A DNA stretch of 64,000 nt from Pontibacter beigongshangensis (GTDB lineage: Bacteria; Bacteroidota; Bacteroidia; Cytophagales; Hymenobacteraceae): positions 1-64,000 of the forward strand of contig NZ_VFSD01000013.1 in NCBI RefSeq assembly GCF_014332515.1, written 5' to 3'. The position numbers were made by a program, and so were the translations under genes. The notes under the pieces were generated by a model that saw only the letters and a list, made by a program, of their open reading frames with translations, did no database searches and was not told where the DNA came from. Positions 1-9,207 of this stretch are shown here, piece after piece. Each line of letters starts with the position of its first letter. The stretch's first letter is position 1.

Positions 1-228
1 CCCTGCGCCGGGGCTAAAGCCGAGAAGCTGCAAACCAGTACAACAACCAAAATTGCCCGCCATAACCAGCCTGCTGGAGCGGGTTGTTCAAGCGTGAAAT
101 TAGAGCTTTTTCTCATAGTGCCTAATATTTTATCGACCTGTAAAACGGGGATTAACGGTTATACCAATACCTGATAAAAGTTTGAGAAAGTGGTGATGCC
201 AAAAGACAGTGTTGCTGTAGAATAATTA

Positions 229-275
229 TATACTATTTTGAAGGGAAACCTGCAGCCCCCCTTCAAAATAGTATA
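229..275 (-). terminator. Hairpin terminator of the large T9SS protein gene
   Basis: Two 17-base arms (229-245 and 259-275) are perfectly complementary around a 13-base loop and begin 7 bases beyond the stop codon of the minus-strand gene. The sequence beyond the hairpin is AT-rich rather than a clean U-run, so efficiency is uncertain. Bases 1-228 hold nothing else I can identify. Confidence 0.65.
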
Positions 276-281
276 AGAGTT

Positions 282-3200
282 TTATTCTATGAGCAGCCTT
301 GTCCGCACCTCACCAGATGCCGCCTGTGCCTTAATAATATACAGGCCCCTGCTTAAGCGCTTGCTTACAGCTATGTCTGTGCTGGCAGTTCCCAACTCAT
401 CAACAATTACCTCAAGGGATTCCACTGCACGACCGGTTACATCGTAAATTTTGATGTCAACTTTCTCCTGCTGCCCGAAGCCTTCCAATGCCATCTGCAT
501 TCTGTCGCCGGAGTTCGGGTTCGGGTACACCTGCAGCTTCAGGCCTTCTGGGGCGATCTGCAAAGACTCGGTTGAGGATGACGGAGAGACTATGCCGGAA
601 GTTGCTCTGAAAATCTCAAGGCCGGCTATAGCAAGGCGGTTAGCCGTAGGGTTAAACTTGATGTTGAGTGTACCATCGCTCACGCTGATATCGAAATCCT
701 TTACCAGTGCAGTTCTGTAGCCTACCTCGCTGTAAATATCTAAGGCGGTCAGCTTCTTAGTGTTCTCCATGGTGATGTCGAAAACTCTGGCCCCTGTTGC
801 GGAGAAGAAATTCTCTACAAAGTGCATGCGCACCATGTAGTTGCCATTGGGTACTGGAATTGCATAGCGTGTTTCTGCCAGATCAGTGGAGGCTGATAGA
901 TACGACTGATACAGGACATCCTCGTCTGTGGCGGCAATGGGGCCTGCCACCACCTGTTTGTCAAGTTTTATGGAGCCTGACCGGTAGCTCATGTCTGCCT
1001 CCCAGGCTTTGCCCGCTATTGTTATGCCTGCATCGGCTGCCCCTTTTACTCGTTTTACAATGCTAATGGTTGAGGATCCATTATTGGCGATACCATAAAG
1101 CGGAACACGAAGTGGGGACGCTGCACTGCTGTAATGGACCAGTAAAGCTGCGTTTTTAATGCCGAGGCTGGTTGGCCTGAAGCTGACTGAGGTATTGGCA
1201 GAACTCTGGGGGCCTAATGTTGTAGTAGAAGGCATGGTTGCAGAAAACTCGCTGCTGTTAGGGCCTATCAACTCTACGCTTGTTATAGTAATAGAAGGAT
1301 CGCTACTGCCATCAGCATAGGTTCTGCCAAGATTTTTCAGATTTACTGATAAGTTTTTACTGCTTCCGGCCAGCACGGCCCCAAATTCAACCGCTGAAGG
1401 GGTTGCATCCAGTTCAGAATAATGCACAGCGCCTCCTTCTGGTCTTAAATTACTTACATAATAGATGTTATCCTGATAATCGTAATTTACAAATGGGGAT
1501 GTCAGATAATCCATGCCCATCAGGTATGCATTCGGGATGATATTGCCGTTAACGTCTTTAGCCTTCCAGATGCGGATACCAATTTTACCTTCAAAGTTTC
1601 TGGCCCTGTCGGTAAAAGATTGCTGAATACTAAGGCCGAAGGCTCCAGATGGTGCAAATGAACCATCTGCAGGCACTGGGTTCGTGTTGCCCTTTCTCGG
1701 TAAAAGCGTCTGACCGTCCAATCCAATATGCGTAAATATGGAGGTGTTAGTGCCGCTTCCTTTATTATGCCACTTGATCGTTTCTGATTGACTACAGCAC
1801 CCGTGGTAGGCAGCTATCTGTATCACATATACCGGTTTAGACGGGTCAGCTCTTACAAAATAGGGGGATATAATTTCATCAGAGTTAGCAACTATTTTAG
1901 TCCCTCTGTTAGTAGAGCCGTCGTTGGCATTAAACCCTACGTTAGTTTTCAAACCATAGGCATTTATAATTTCTTTCGCCCAAGGCTCTGAACTTCCTTC
2001 TCCTTTTTTCTGCCACAGGCCAATTAGTTTTACACTCTTAAAGGGTGCCAAATCATCGTTTGAAGAAATATTGAGCGCGCCTTGAAGCACTGAAACCCTG
2101 GTGCCCTGGTCGGGAGCTATAAACTCAATTACCAGTTCTGCAGACGCCCTGGAGCTTATTGAGAGAGGCAGTGCTGATGTATTATAATTTCCACCATTCA
2201 GCATAGTTATTTTCCACGCTGTAGTATTGGTTAAGGCCAGATTATTAATAATAAGTATGCCCGTGCCTTTGTTGTGGATACGCAGCCTGACTTTATCATG
2301 GTTGGTATTATAGGGGGTATAGGTACCATCGTCATTTTGTCGCCTCCATGGTATTTCAATTCGCGAGAAGGTCAATATATCAGGAGCAAGGAATTTGTCC
2401 ATGTTCTCCAATACCATATACGCGTCGCTCTGTGCCGCATTCGTAACACTGAAGCTAAAAACATCTGTAATAGTTTGGTTATTATTGCCATCCAGAGCTT
2501 TTGCCCTGATAGTATGGTTGCCTAAGGTAGTGACTTTAAATGGTGCAGTATAGTTAGTGTAAGGGCCATTATTAAGACTATACTGCACAGAGGCCAGGCC
2601 CGAGCCGCCAGCATCGGAGGCATTGACAGACACCTGCGCTTCATCTTTAAAAGTATTGGGAGATACCTGGGTGCCTGCAAAACTAACATTGACTACTGGT
2701 GGGGTAATATCGGCTCCTGGGGTTGTGGAGCTAATAATTACATAATTAAGCTTAGTGTTGGTGCCACCTGCCGCGTCTATGGTTAGCTTGCCATCCCTCA
2801 CCTCCACAGGAACGGTAGCCGACTGAAATTTCTGTGAAGAGCTAGGCTTGAAATTGGAAATAGCCGAGACTCCCTCCACATTTATAGCATGGTTGCTGTC
2901 TGTATAGCTCGGATCGCCTACACTCACCGATACATTATAGGATCCATTGGGTAATACATACTCCCAGCTTCCCGGGGTAGGGGCTTGCATCTGGGCCAGT
3001 GTCCTCAGGCGGAACTCATCGGTAGTACTACGCACCCGCATACTGGAAGACAGGTCCTTAGGCTGTTTCGTGGAAGGGTCTACCCAGCCATAGCCCCGGC
3101 CAGTCTCGAATGGCTGTCCTGTATCTGCCAGGTATCCGGAGGGTGTATTGGTCGTGCCGGCCTGGAAGTTAACCTTGATTTCCTGTGCTGAGCCTGCTTC

Positions 3201-4754
3201 CGTTACTGTCAGGTTTATCTGCATTGTGGCAGGCTGGTAATTAGTAGCAGAGGCTGTAACGGTAGCCTGGTAAGTGCCTGCATTAATGTTGGAGTTAATA
3301 TTAGAGGCTCCGAAGGTAAGTGTGCCAAGTGAGGCGGCTGGCAGCGTGAGCCAACTAGCACTTGATTTGCTCAAAGTTACCGAAGGAGCACCTGTACTGG
3401 CCGATAATACAATTGATTGTGAGCTTACTGAGCTTCCTTTAACTACATTAAAATTCAGAGTAGTTGGTGAAAAGGAGAGTGAATTGGAGGTGGTAGTTGC
3501 CTGCTTGACTGCCACAACATAATTTGTTTGTGTGCCAGCGGCCGGGCTGGCCAAGTTGCCTCCTAAGGTTACGGTTCCGGCCGGATAAGATTTGCTGTAA
3601 AGATCCAGTGTGCTGGTTCCCGGATCATTGATGTTTAACTTGTCGGAAAGCTTTTGCCAACTGCTTAACCAGGTGGGTATTGCAGTGGCACGTGGATCAT
3701 AGCCAACATATACGGTGGCATTCTGGCTCAAACTGAAAGAAATCACAGAGGTGCTGGTGATCTTCTTGTCATCGTTTGGAGTTTGGATAAAGACTTCTCC
3801 GTTTAAGGAGGCGGGCACGCCGGTAAGCTGGTAGGTGCGGTCGGTATATAGGTTAGCACCTGCCACCAGGGTAGCCTGGGTGTAGCTCCTGCCGGTGGTA
3901 GAGGTGATATTGGTTATAAGACTGGTAGATGATTGTGTCGGCGCAAAGTTAGCGATAATGGTTTTACTGCTGTTCATGGTAACCGACAGCGGATTGCTAG
4001 TGCCGGAGGCATCGCCGCTCCAACCCGTGAATTGGTTGCCAGAGGTTGGCGTAGCCGTGAGGCTTACGCTTGTGCCGCTGGCATAGCTGGTCTGGTTCGG
4101 GTTCTTGGTTACGCTGCCGCTGCCGGAGGTGGAGACGGTGAGGCTGAACTGAGGCGTGCTTGTTCCTTCGCCTTTTACTACCACGAAGTAATTGTTCTCT
4201 GCTCCAACTGCCGTACCAGCCCAGTTCCCCCCCAGTCTTACAGTACCTGCCGCGTAGCTCTTGCTGTACAGGTCCATAGTACTGATTTTGGAATCATTAA
4301 TCCCTAATTTATCTGTGAGCTTTTGCCAGGTGCTCAACCAGGAGGGTAGGGTGGTAGCCCGTGGATCGTAGGCCACATAAATGGTAGCAGTTTGGCTTAT
4401 GTCAAAAGAAAGCGCCGTGGTGGTGGTGCTCTTTTTATCGTCGTTAGCGGTTTGTATCAGAGAGGAGCCCGTTAATACTGATGGCACACTCGTAACTTCG
4501 TAGGCTCGGTCTGTGTATGCTTTTGCTCCGACCGCCAAAACTGTCTGACTATAGACCTTCCCGGAACTGGCCGTAATGTTTGTTATTAATGCAGATGACT
4601 GCTTGCTGAAGGTCGCACTTTTTATAGAAGACGACTCTTCTGCGTTGTCAAAAGCATGGATATCCAAGCAAAATAAGATACTGATCAGTAATAAGGTTAA
4701 ATACTTGATCCGTAATAAAAGGGAATGAGAGCTTGAAGTATATGTATTTTTCAT
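282..4754 (-). CDS. Large multidomain secreted protein with two malectin-like domains and a T9SS sorting domain
   Basis: Predicted cell-surface or secreted protein of about 1490 residues. The ATG at 4754 is preferred over a start 14 codons upstream: it follows an A-rich leader and gives a signal peptide (MKNTYTSS, then a hydrophobic stretch ending near DIHAF). In order: a 140-residue module (about 55-194), a glycine/threonine-rich InlB-B-repeat-like domain (about 200-272, FTGWSGDASG), a second copy of the 140-residue module (278-417), a BACON/Ig-like domain (about 424-518), a malectin-like domain (about 525-680), an OmpL47-like domain (PPVVNVSF to FSFSV), Ig-like stretches, a second malectin-like domain (about 1230-1390), and a C-terminal type A sorting domain (VYPNPNSG, RGLYIIKA). 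Malectin folds usually bind carbohydrate, so a role at the polysaccharide surface is plausible. It lies last in the polysaccharide gene series, but 840 bases separate it from the gene upstream, so it is probably transcribed separately. Confidence 0.85.
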   Translation of the reverse strand: MKNTYTSSSHSLLLRIKYLTLLLISILFCLDIHAFDNAEESSSIKSATFSKQSSALITNITASSGKVYSQTVLAVGAKAYTDRAYEVTSVPSVLTGSSLIQTANDDKKSTTTTALSFDISQTATIYVAYDPRATTLPSWLSTWQKLTDKLGINDSKISTMDLYSKSYAAGTVRLGGNWAGTAVGAENNYFVVVKGEGTSTPQFSLTVSTSGSGSVTKNPNQTSYASGTSVSLTATPTSGNQFTGWSGDASGTSNPLSVTMNSSKTIIANFAPTQSSTSLITNITSTTGRSYTQATLVAGANLYTDRTYQLTGVPASLNGEVFIQTPNDDKKITSTSVISFSLSQNATVYVGYDPRATAIPTWLSSWQKLSDKLNINDPGTSTLDLYSKSYPAGTVTLGGNLASPAAGTQTNYVVAVKQATTTSNSLSFSPTTLNFNVVKGSSVSSQSIVLSASTGAPSVTLSKSSASWLTLPAASLGTLTFGASNINSNINAGTYQATVTASATNYQPATMQINLTVTEAGSAQEIKVNFQAGTTNTPSGYLADTGQPFETGRGYGWVDPSTKQPKDLSSSMRVRSTTDEFRLRTLAQMQAPTPGSWEYVLPNGSYNVSVSVGDPSYTDSNHAINVEGVSAISNFKPSSSQKFQSATVPVEVRDGKLTIDAAGGTNTKLNYVIISSTTPGADITPPVVNVSFAGTQVSPNTFKDEAQVSVNASDAGGSGLASVQYSLNNGPYTNYTAPFKVTTLGNHTIRAKALDGNNNQTITDVFSFSVTNAAQSDAYMVLENMDKFLAPDILTFSRIEIPWRRQNDDGTYTPYNTNHDKVRLRIHNKGTGILIINNLALTNTTAWKITMLNGGNYNTSALPLSISSRASAELVIEFIAPDQGTRVSVLQGALNISSNDDLAPFKSVKLIGLWQKKGEGSSEPWAKEIINAYGLKTNVGFNANDGSTNRGTKIVANSDEIISPYFVRADPSKPVYVIQIAAYHGCCSQSETIKWHNKGSGTNTSIFTHIGLDGQTLLPRKGNTNPVPADGSFAPSGAFGLSIQQSFTDRARNFEGKIGIRIWKAKDVNGNIIPNAYLMGMDYLTSPFVNYDYQDNIYYVSNLRPEGGAVHYSELDATPSAVEFGAVLAGSSKNLSVNLKNLGRTYADGSSDPSITITSVELIGPNSSEFSATMPSTTTLGPQSSANTSVSFRPTSLGIKNAALLVHYSSAASPLRVPLYGIANNGSSTISIVKRVKGAADAGITIAGKAWEADMSYRSGSIKLDKQVVAGPIAATDEDVLYQSYLSASTDLAETRYAIPVPNGNYMVRMHFVENFFSATGARVFDITMENTKKLTALDIYSEVGYRTALVKDFDISVSDGTLNIKFNPTANRLAIAGLEIFRATSGIVSPSSSTESLQIAPEGLKLQVYPNPNSGDRMQMALEGFGQQEKVDIKIYDVTGRAVESLEVIVDELGTASTDIAVSKRLSRGLYIIKAQAASGEVRTRLLIE
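3504..3923 (-). repeat. Second copy of a 140-residue internal module of the T9SS protein
   Basis: Encodes SLITNIT to YVVAVK. It is a clear homologue of the segment encoded at 4173-4592, sharing YTDR, DDKK, YDPRAT, QKL-DKL-IND, DLYSKSY-AGTV-LGGN in the same order. The two copies are separated by the InlB-like domain, which suggests an internal duplication. Confidence 0.85.
4173..4592 (-). repeat. First copy of the 140-residue internal module
   Basis: Encodes ALITNIT to YFVVVKG and is the partner of the module at 3504-3923. I do not recognise the module as a named domain. Confidence 0.85.
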
Positions 4755-4796
4755 TTTGCTTTTTTGTTTTATCAGTAATCTTATGATTTTCAGCAA

Positions 4797-5596
4797 GTTA
4801 TGATCTAAGGGGTTGTCTAAAATTGACCAAAAAAACGACCTCTATGTTATATGACTTAAAAGTTATAATTTGATTTATGAGTGGACCTGAGGAAGTACTA
4901 ACAGGTGTAGCTCTCTATGGTAGCACATGAGGAGTCAGAACTCCTTTATAAGAAATATGTCTTGTGGCTTCCTGTAACGAGCGGATAGCGATTAATAAGT
5001 TATACTTTAATGTGATTGAATCACAGAAGCCTTGTAATTGAGTTTTCAGCTTTTCTGTTAATGGGAGTCGAGGTGGTTACACAAGTTAGGGCAGTGTGAT
5101 TAAGGGATTATACTATTACTAGCTTTTTAATCAGGCACTAATTTTCGATACCTGTCGTACATAGTTGCTCTATGAGTTTTATGATTTCTTAAATTTTATG
5201 TACGTAAAGTGCAATATTTTGCTCGCGTTTAATTTTAATTAATATGCTTTATAATTATAAAATTTGGCGAATGATATATTATTGGCAGTATACAGATGTT
5301 AACATATCGTATCAACGATAGCATGCTTATTTTTGATCATATTGAGGAGAAGGCTGGTTGAGAGCTTGGTCAGCAAGAGCAGCAGTAACTTTTGGAGGGC
5401 CTGATTTATTGAAATAATTCGGCAGGAAGTTGAGTTTGAATGTAGCAAGGCCAGGTTCTGGCTTCCCTTAGGACCTTAATGCTTTACTGAGGCTTGATTA
5501 CACTTCCGGGTATTGCGGCTTAGCTCCTGTCTGTGGGATTTTTAAAATCTTGAATTCCGGAAGGTCTGGACATATTCTATTGCGATATGTTAACAA
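4797..5596. other. 800-base intergenic region
   Basis: AT-rich DNA between the T9SS protein and the beta-helix protein. It holds the most divergent copy of the 30-bp interspersed repeat (5390-5419) and presumably the promoter of the T9SS gene, although I find no convincing TAnnTTTG box. No credible ORF or RNA gene was seen. Confidence 0.6.
5390..5419 (+). repeat. 30-bp interspersed repeat, copy 1 (divergent)
   Basis: Reads CTTTTGGAGGGCCTGATTTA then TTGAAATAATT (overlap of one base), with GAGCAGCAG just upstream. The G-rich half is degraded but the order GGAGGG, TGATT, AATAATT is kept. Confidence 0.6.
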
Positions 5597-7210
5597 TCAT
5601 TTTTGTCCTGCCCACTTTTCCAAATCATCATATAATACCCCATTTCTTTGGCTTGTTGTTGTAATACTATAGAGCGCCTCCTGTCCGAGCCGGTTTTGTA
5701 ACTGCGCCAGATACAGGCTTCTTGGGGTAACCTGCTGCCCTAAGAGTTCCTGATAGCCATCTCCAGATAAGTTTCTGGCCATTCCGCCCACCTGCCAGTT
5801 TATACTCCCAGGCGGGTTCTCAATAGTCATGCCTTTTCCTGAAGTACTGATACAATTCCAGAACATGGTTTGGGCCCCTGCCCAACCATGGCCTGTTCCA
5901 CTGCTTTTTCTGTTTATCACACGGATATCCCGCCCTTGTATATTGTCAAACAGAGTGCCGGTAGCCCACCTGTGATGTGGCCCTATGTCAGACTTAGCTT
6001 CTGTTGCATAGCAGTCTAGGAACACATTTGGGCCTGTAACTTTCGGGCCCGTAACATAATCATGCCGCCCGCCCCGGGTATAGCAGCGCTGAATCAGGTT
6101 AAAGCTGCCGGACTGTATATTAAAGGAGTACTTTCTCATGCCTATTGTTCTGGCTTTAGGATCCAGCATGGCGCAGTCCTCCACTGTGTTAAAAGCCGAG
6201 CCTTTATCTATGGTAACTGCCGAGAAACCAAAATGTTGAACCGAAACCTTTTTTACCCAACAGTTTTCAGCCATTTGCAAGATTATCCCGCACCAGCCAT
6301 GTTCTTCATCTTCCTCGTGCTTGTAGCTGGAAACAACCCTTAAATTTTCTATGCCAGATTGCTTCGTCCTTCTGTTGCTTTTTACTTTATATACTTGCCC
6401 ACCCCCGTCCCTTACTTTAACCGGATCCACAACAGGTATATTAATGCTTACTTGGTTTCCTTTAATAGCAGTAATAACACGTTCGTGCGAGATCATATAT
6501 GATGCTGGAGTCCATCCGTACTGTTCCATGCCCAGGCCTCTTACCCATGCCACATCAGGCGTTTTCTGGATAATGATGGTGTCTCCTGGCTGGTAACCAA
6601 CCGCAGATGCAACAGTAAAGCTATCGCTTCCGGTGGGAACGTAATCAGAAGTGATGCGGGTAGCAGCAGACTTTATGACAAAAGCTTCTTTTGATCGTTT
6701 GCCTATTGTTATGAAGGTGTGTTTTGCCTGCCTGGTAGCTTTTAAAATGGTTCCCCGCTCGTCCTGCCCTTCACCTGCTAAGACTACCCCACTGGCAAAA
6801 ATTTTAATGTTGCCCTCTATAGGATAAGTGCCCGCTTTTAAAAGAATCTTTCCTCTAAAGCCGTTGCGGTCAGCAGGCATGCTGCTGACTTTATCGATGG
6901 CATCCTGTAGGTGGCTCCTGTTGTCGCCGCGTAAGGGACTCAGGGTTATTTTAACTGCTATGTCAGGCAACCTGACCCCTCCACCCATATACCCCGCATA
7001 AGAAAAATCGGGCAGTCTGTTTATTTTCTCTTCTTCTCCCTCATTAGCATATAAGCCATAAGTCAGGCGGCCTTCCGCAGTCAGCTTTACAAGCCTTGAC
7101 TGTTGAGAAACCGTCTCGGTATGGTATTTAGGTGCTTCTTTCTGCTGATTAAGTGCCAGCAGAAAAAACAGAGATGCCGGAATTAGAATATTTGTAAATA
7201 ATTTTGCCAT
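5597..7210 (-). CDS. Right-handed beta-helix protein, pectate-lyase-superfamily-like
   Basis: Secreted or periplasmic protein of 537 residues. The ATG at 7210 is used; one codon upstream is only a TTG. An N-terminal hydrophobic segment (LFTNILIPASLFFLLAL) is a signal peptide or anchor. From about residue 70 the sequence resembles pectate-lyase-3/beta-helix proteins: GGVRLPDIAVKI, LQDAIDKVSSMP, then KILLKAGTYPIEG and GVVLAGEGQDERGTIL, the usual first helix turns with a substrate-level strand. Such proteins in polysaccharide loci are often lyases or hydrolases acting on the polymer, but I cannot identify catalytic residues, so substrate and activity are open. It lies 51 bases downstream of the initiating sugar transferase and is probably co-transcribed with it. 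Confidence 0.75.
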   Translation of the reverse strand: MAKLFTNILIPASLFFLLALNQQKEAPKYHTETVSQQSRLVKLTAEGRLTYGLYANEGEEEKINRLPDFSYAGYMGGGVRLPDIAVKITLSPLRGDNRSHLQDAIDKVSSMPADRNGFRGKILLKAGTYPIEGNIKIFASGVVLAGEGQDERGTILKATRQAKHTFITIGKRSKEAFVIKSAATRITSDYVPTGSDSFTVASAVGYQPGDTIIIQKTPDVAWVRGLGMEQYGWTPASYMISHERVITAIKGNQVSINIPVVDPVKVRDGGGQVYKVKSNRRTKQSGIENLRVVSSYKHEEDEEHGWCGIILQMAENCWVKKVSVQHFGFSAVTIDKGSAFNTVEDCAMLDPKARTIGMRKYSFNIQSGSFNLIQRCYTRGGRHDYVTGPKVTGPNVFLDCYATEAKSDIGPHHRWATGTLFDNIQGRDIRVINRKSSGTGHGWAGAQTMFWNCISTSGKGMTIENPPGSINWQVGGMARNLSGDGYQELLGQQVTPRSLYLAQLQNRLGQEALYSITTTSQRNGVLYDDLEKWAGQK

Positions 7211-7260
7211 CAAATGAGTTTCCTGAAATTCTTTAGTGCTTTAGCTGGTCGGCATCTAGC

Positions 7261-8628
7261 TTAAAAGGCATTCTTATGTACCTTTCTGCTGAAAATAGTC
7301 AAAAAGATGATTTTAAGATCGAGCGCCAGCGACCAGTGCTCCATATACCAGATGTCATGACTTGTTCGCTGGCTCTTTTGCTCTTTTGTTTCCAAGGGGC
7401 CTCTCCAGCCGTTTACTTGCGCCCAACCCGTAATACCTGGTTTATAATAATGCCTGATCATGTATTTGTCCTCGCTTTCCTGAAGCTGCTGGTTCAGAAA
7501 ACATCTGTGAGGTCTGGGCCCTACCACACTCATATTTCCTAAGAACACATTAATAAACTGTGGCAGCTCGTCCAGGCTGTATTTCCGCATGAATTTGCCA
7601 ATTTTGGTAATTCTGGGATCATTTAGTGTAGTAGAAAGTATTCCTCTTGCAGCATCCTCATTCTCGCGCATGCTTCTGAATTTATACACCTTAAATGGTT
7701 TGCCGCCTTTTCCTATCCTGACAGGGCAATAAATTACTGGCCCGGGAGAGTCGAGTTTGATCAAGATAGCAAGAACAAGAAACAGCGGCAGCAACATTAG
7801 CAAGGCCACGAAAGAAAAGATTTTGTCGAAGGCACTTTTTGCTAACGATGAATTTGTTTCATCTAACGGAAGCTGGCGCACATGTACGGCTTCGATATGG
7901 CCATAGCGTTTGGTTTTGTAATGCTCCCCAAATAAGTGCTGATAATCAGGGATATATTTCACCCTTACACCAAAATAATCGGCGGTAGCCAGTATGTTCC
8001 GAACCTTTTTTGCTGATTTTACAGGAAAGGCGATTACAATCTCATCTACAGGGTTGTCTCTCAGGAACTGATGGATGCTGTTTAGCTCTCCTACTATCTG
8101 ATCTTTCTTTACATGGCACTCTTCCCCGGAACATTTAATATATCCTTTTATTTCATGGCCCATAAACTCCTTCTCGATATTTGCGGCCAGCCGACCTACA
8201 CCAGCAACCAGTATGTATTTCTTCTTATCATCGGCACTACTTATCTGGTTAATTATTTTAATCACCAAAAAATTAACGGGTATGCCAAAAACTGGAAATC
8301 CTAAGACAAAGCCTACTATCAGATCTTTGTCTGGCACTAACTCCGGATAAAGAAAGTATAGTAGCGAAGACAGGCCTATAAGCAGGATATATCCTTTAAA
8401 AAAGTTAGTTAGTTGCAAGCCTATGCTTCTGTTCTGCTTTTGGCTATATAGCTTTTTCCAAAACCCGATCAGGAGCCATGCCATTAAAAATCCGGAAAAT
8501 AAAATCCAGTCAGTTTCTTTTCGGATGTTACTTATAACCAGAAAGAACAGGAAACTAACTACAAGTACAAGGGATACTATTTCTCCTCCCAGGTGTATTA
8601 CCGATAATTTTGGCCTCGACTTAATCAT
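7261..8628 (-). CDS. Undecaprenyl-phosphate sugar phosphotransferase (WcaJ-type initiating enzyme)
   Basis: Initiates polysaccharide assembly by moving a sugar phosphate from a nucleotide sugar to undecaprenyl phosphate in the inner membrane. About 455 residues. The ATG at 8628 is chosen because the longer frame opens with a TTG at 8670. Four N-terminal membrane segments lie within about residues 15-120, followed by a CoA/NAD-binding-like region (YILVAGVGRLAANIEKEF). The C-terminal bacterial sugar transferase domain follows one more membrane segment, with DSPGPVIYCPVRIGKGG, KFRSMRENED, SLDELPQ, GPRPH and PGITGWAQVNGWRG. Architecture and length fit the polyisoprenyl-glycosylphosphotransferase family. 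The sugar cannot be read from sequence; glucose-1-phosphate is the commonest for WcaJ relatives. Confidence 0.9.
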   Translation of the reverse strand: MIKSRPKLSVIHLGGEIVSLVLVVSFLFFLVISNIRKETDWILFSGFLMAWLLIGFWKKLYSQKQNRSIGLQLTNFFKGYILLIGLSSLLYFLYPELVPDKDLIVGFVLGFPVFGIPVNFLVIKIINQISSADDKKKYILVAGVGRLAANIEKEFMGHEIKGYIKCSGEECHVKKDQIVGELNSIHQFLRDNPVDEIVIAFPVKSAKKVRNILATADYFGVRVKYIPDYQHLFGEHYKTKRYGHIEAVHVRQLPLDETNSSLAKSAFDKIFSFVALLMLLPLFLVLAILIKLDSPGPVIYCPVRIGKGGKPFKVYKFRSMRENEDAARGILSTTLNDPRITKIGKFMRKYSLDELPQFINVFLGNMSVVGPRPHRCFLNQQLQESEDKYMIRHYYKPGITGWAQVNGWRGPLETKEQKSQRTSHDIWYMEHWSLALDLKIIFLTIFSRKVHKNAF

Positions 8629-8847
8629 AACTAAATAAGTATGAGAATTTTTTATTAACCGTAGCGACAATTGTTACAACTTACCGGCAACTAGTGCATC
8701 GGCAAATCAGAAATGATGGCAGGCAGGCTTTCTGGCAGCTTTAAAAGCATTAACCTTTTCTAAGAATTAAATTGGAAGGGTGCTAAGTGCTTCAAGCAAA
8801 ATCTGCCGTATGTGGGCCGGATCAGCAGCAGGAGGAGGGGCAGAGAT

Positions 8848-8877
8848 CTCCGGAGGGCTGTTTTGATTAGAATAATT
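8848..8877 (+). repeat. 30-bp interspersed repeat, copy 2
   Basis: CTCCGGAGGGCTGTTTTGAT then TAGAATAATT, with CAGCAGCAGG about 20 bases upstream. Forms an inverted pair with copy 3. Confidence 0.85.
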
Positions 8878-9109
8878 CCTGCATACAGACTTCTGTCTTT
8901 TCTCAAACTGACCCGGCAACATTTGCTTGAATGAACTTAGTTTGCTTCCTGCTTTTTGATAATATGAAGTATATGAATCTGAGCTGATCAGTTTTTTTAG
9001 GTTAGCGCTGTAGGCTGCAGGTTAACGATTGTTGCTGTTTTATATGATAATTCATTGCCCCACTGTAGTTTATGTTCAATATGGCATTGGGCAAAGAGGG
9101 GCAGTTTCA

Positions 9110-9139
9110 AATTATTCTAATGAAATTGTCCCTCCGGAG
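9110..9139 (-). repeat. 30-bp interspersed repeat, copy 3
   Basis: On + reads AATTATTCTAATGAAATTGT then CCCTCCGGAG, with TTGCTGCTGC beyond the G-rich end. Confidence 0.85.
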
Positions 9140-9207
9140 ATTATTTTACTATTGCTGCTGCAACCGCATTAGTATTTTGTGCTCCGGATAACGCCAGCAA
9201 CTGCCCT

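Larger units (their letters stand above)
8671..9207. other. 540-base intergenic region with an inverted pair of 30-bp repeats
   Basis: Separates the initiating transferase from the next GT2. It contains one + copy (8848-8877) and one - copy (9110-9139) of the interspersed repeat, with G-rich ends outermost and 232 bases between. No credible ORF. Confidence 0.6.

Noticed and set aside
118..132. AGTGCCTAAT near the window start as a second MITE end
   Set aside because: Ten bases match, the rest does not, and there is no partner end or target duplication.
218..227. AGAATAATT-like sequence near the window start as another 30-bp repeat copy
   Set aside because: Only the AT-rich end is present; no GGAGGG half or CAGCAG run.
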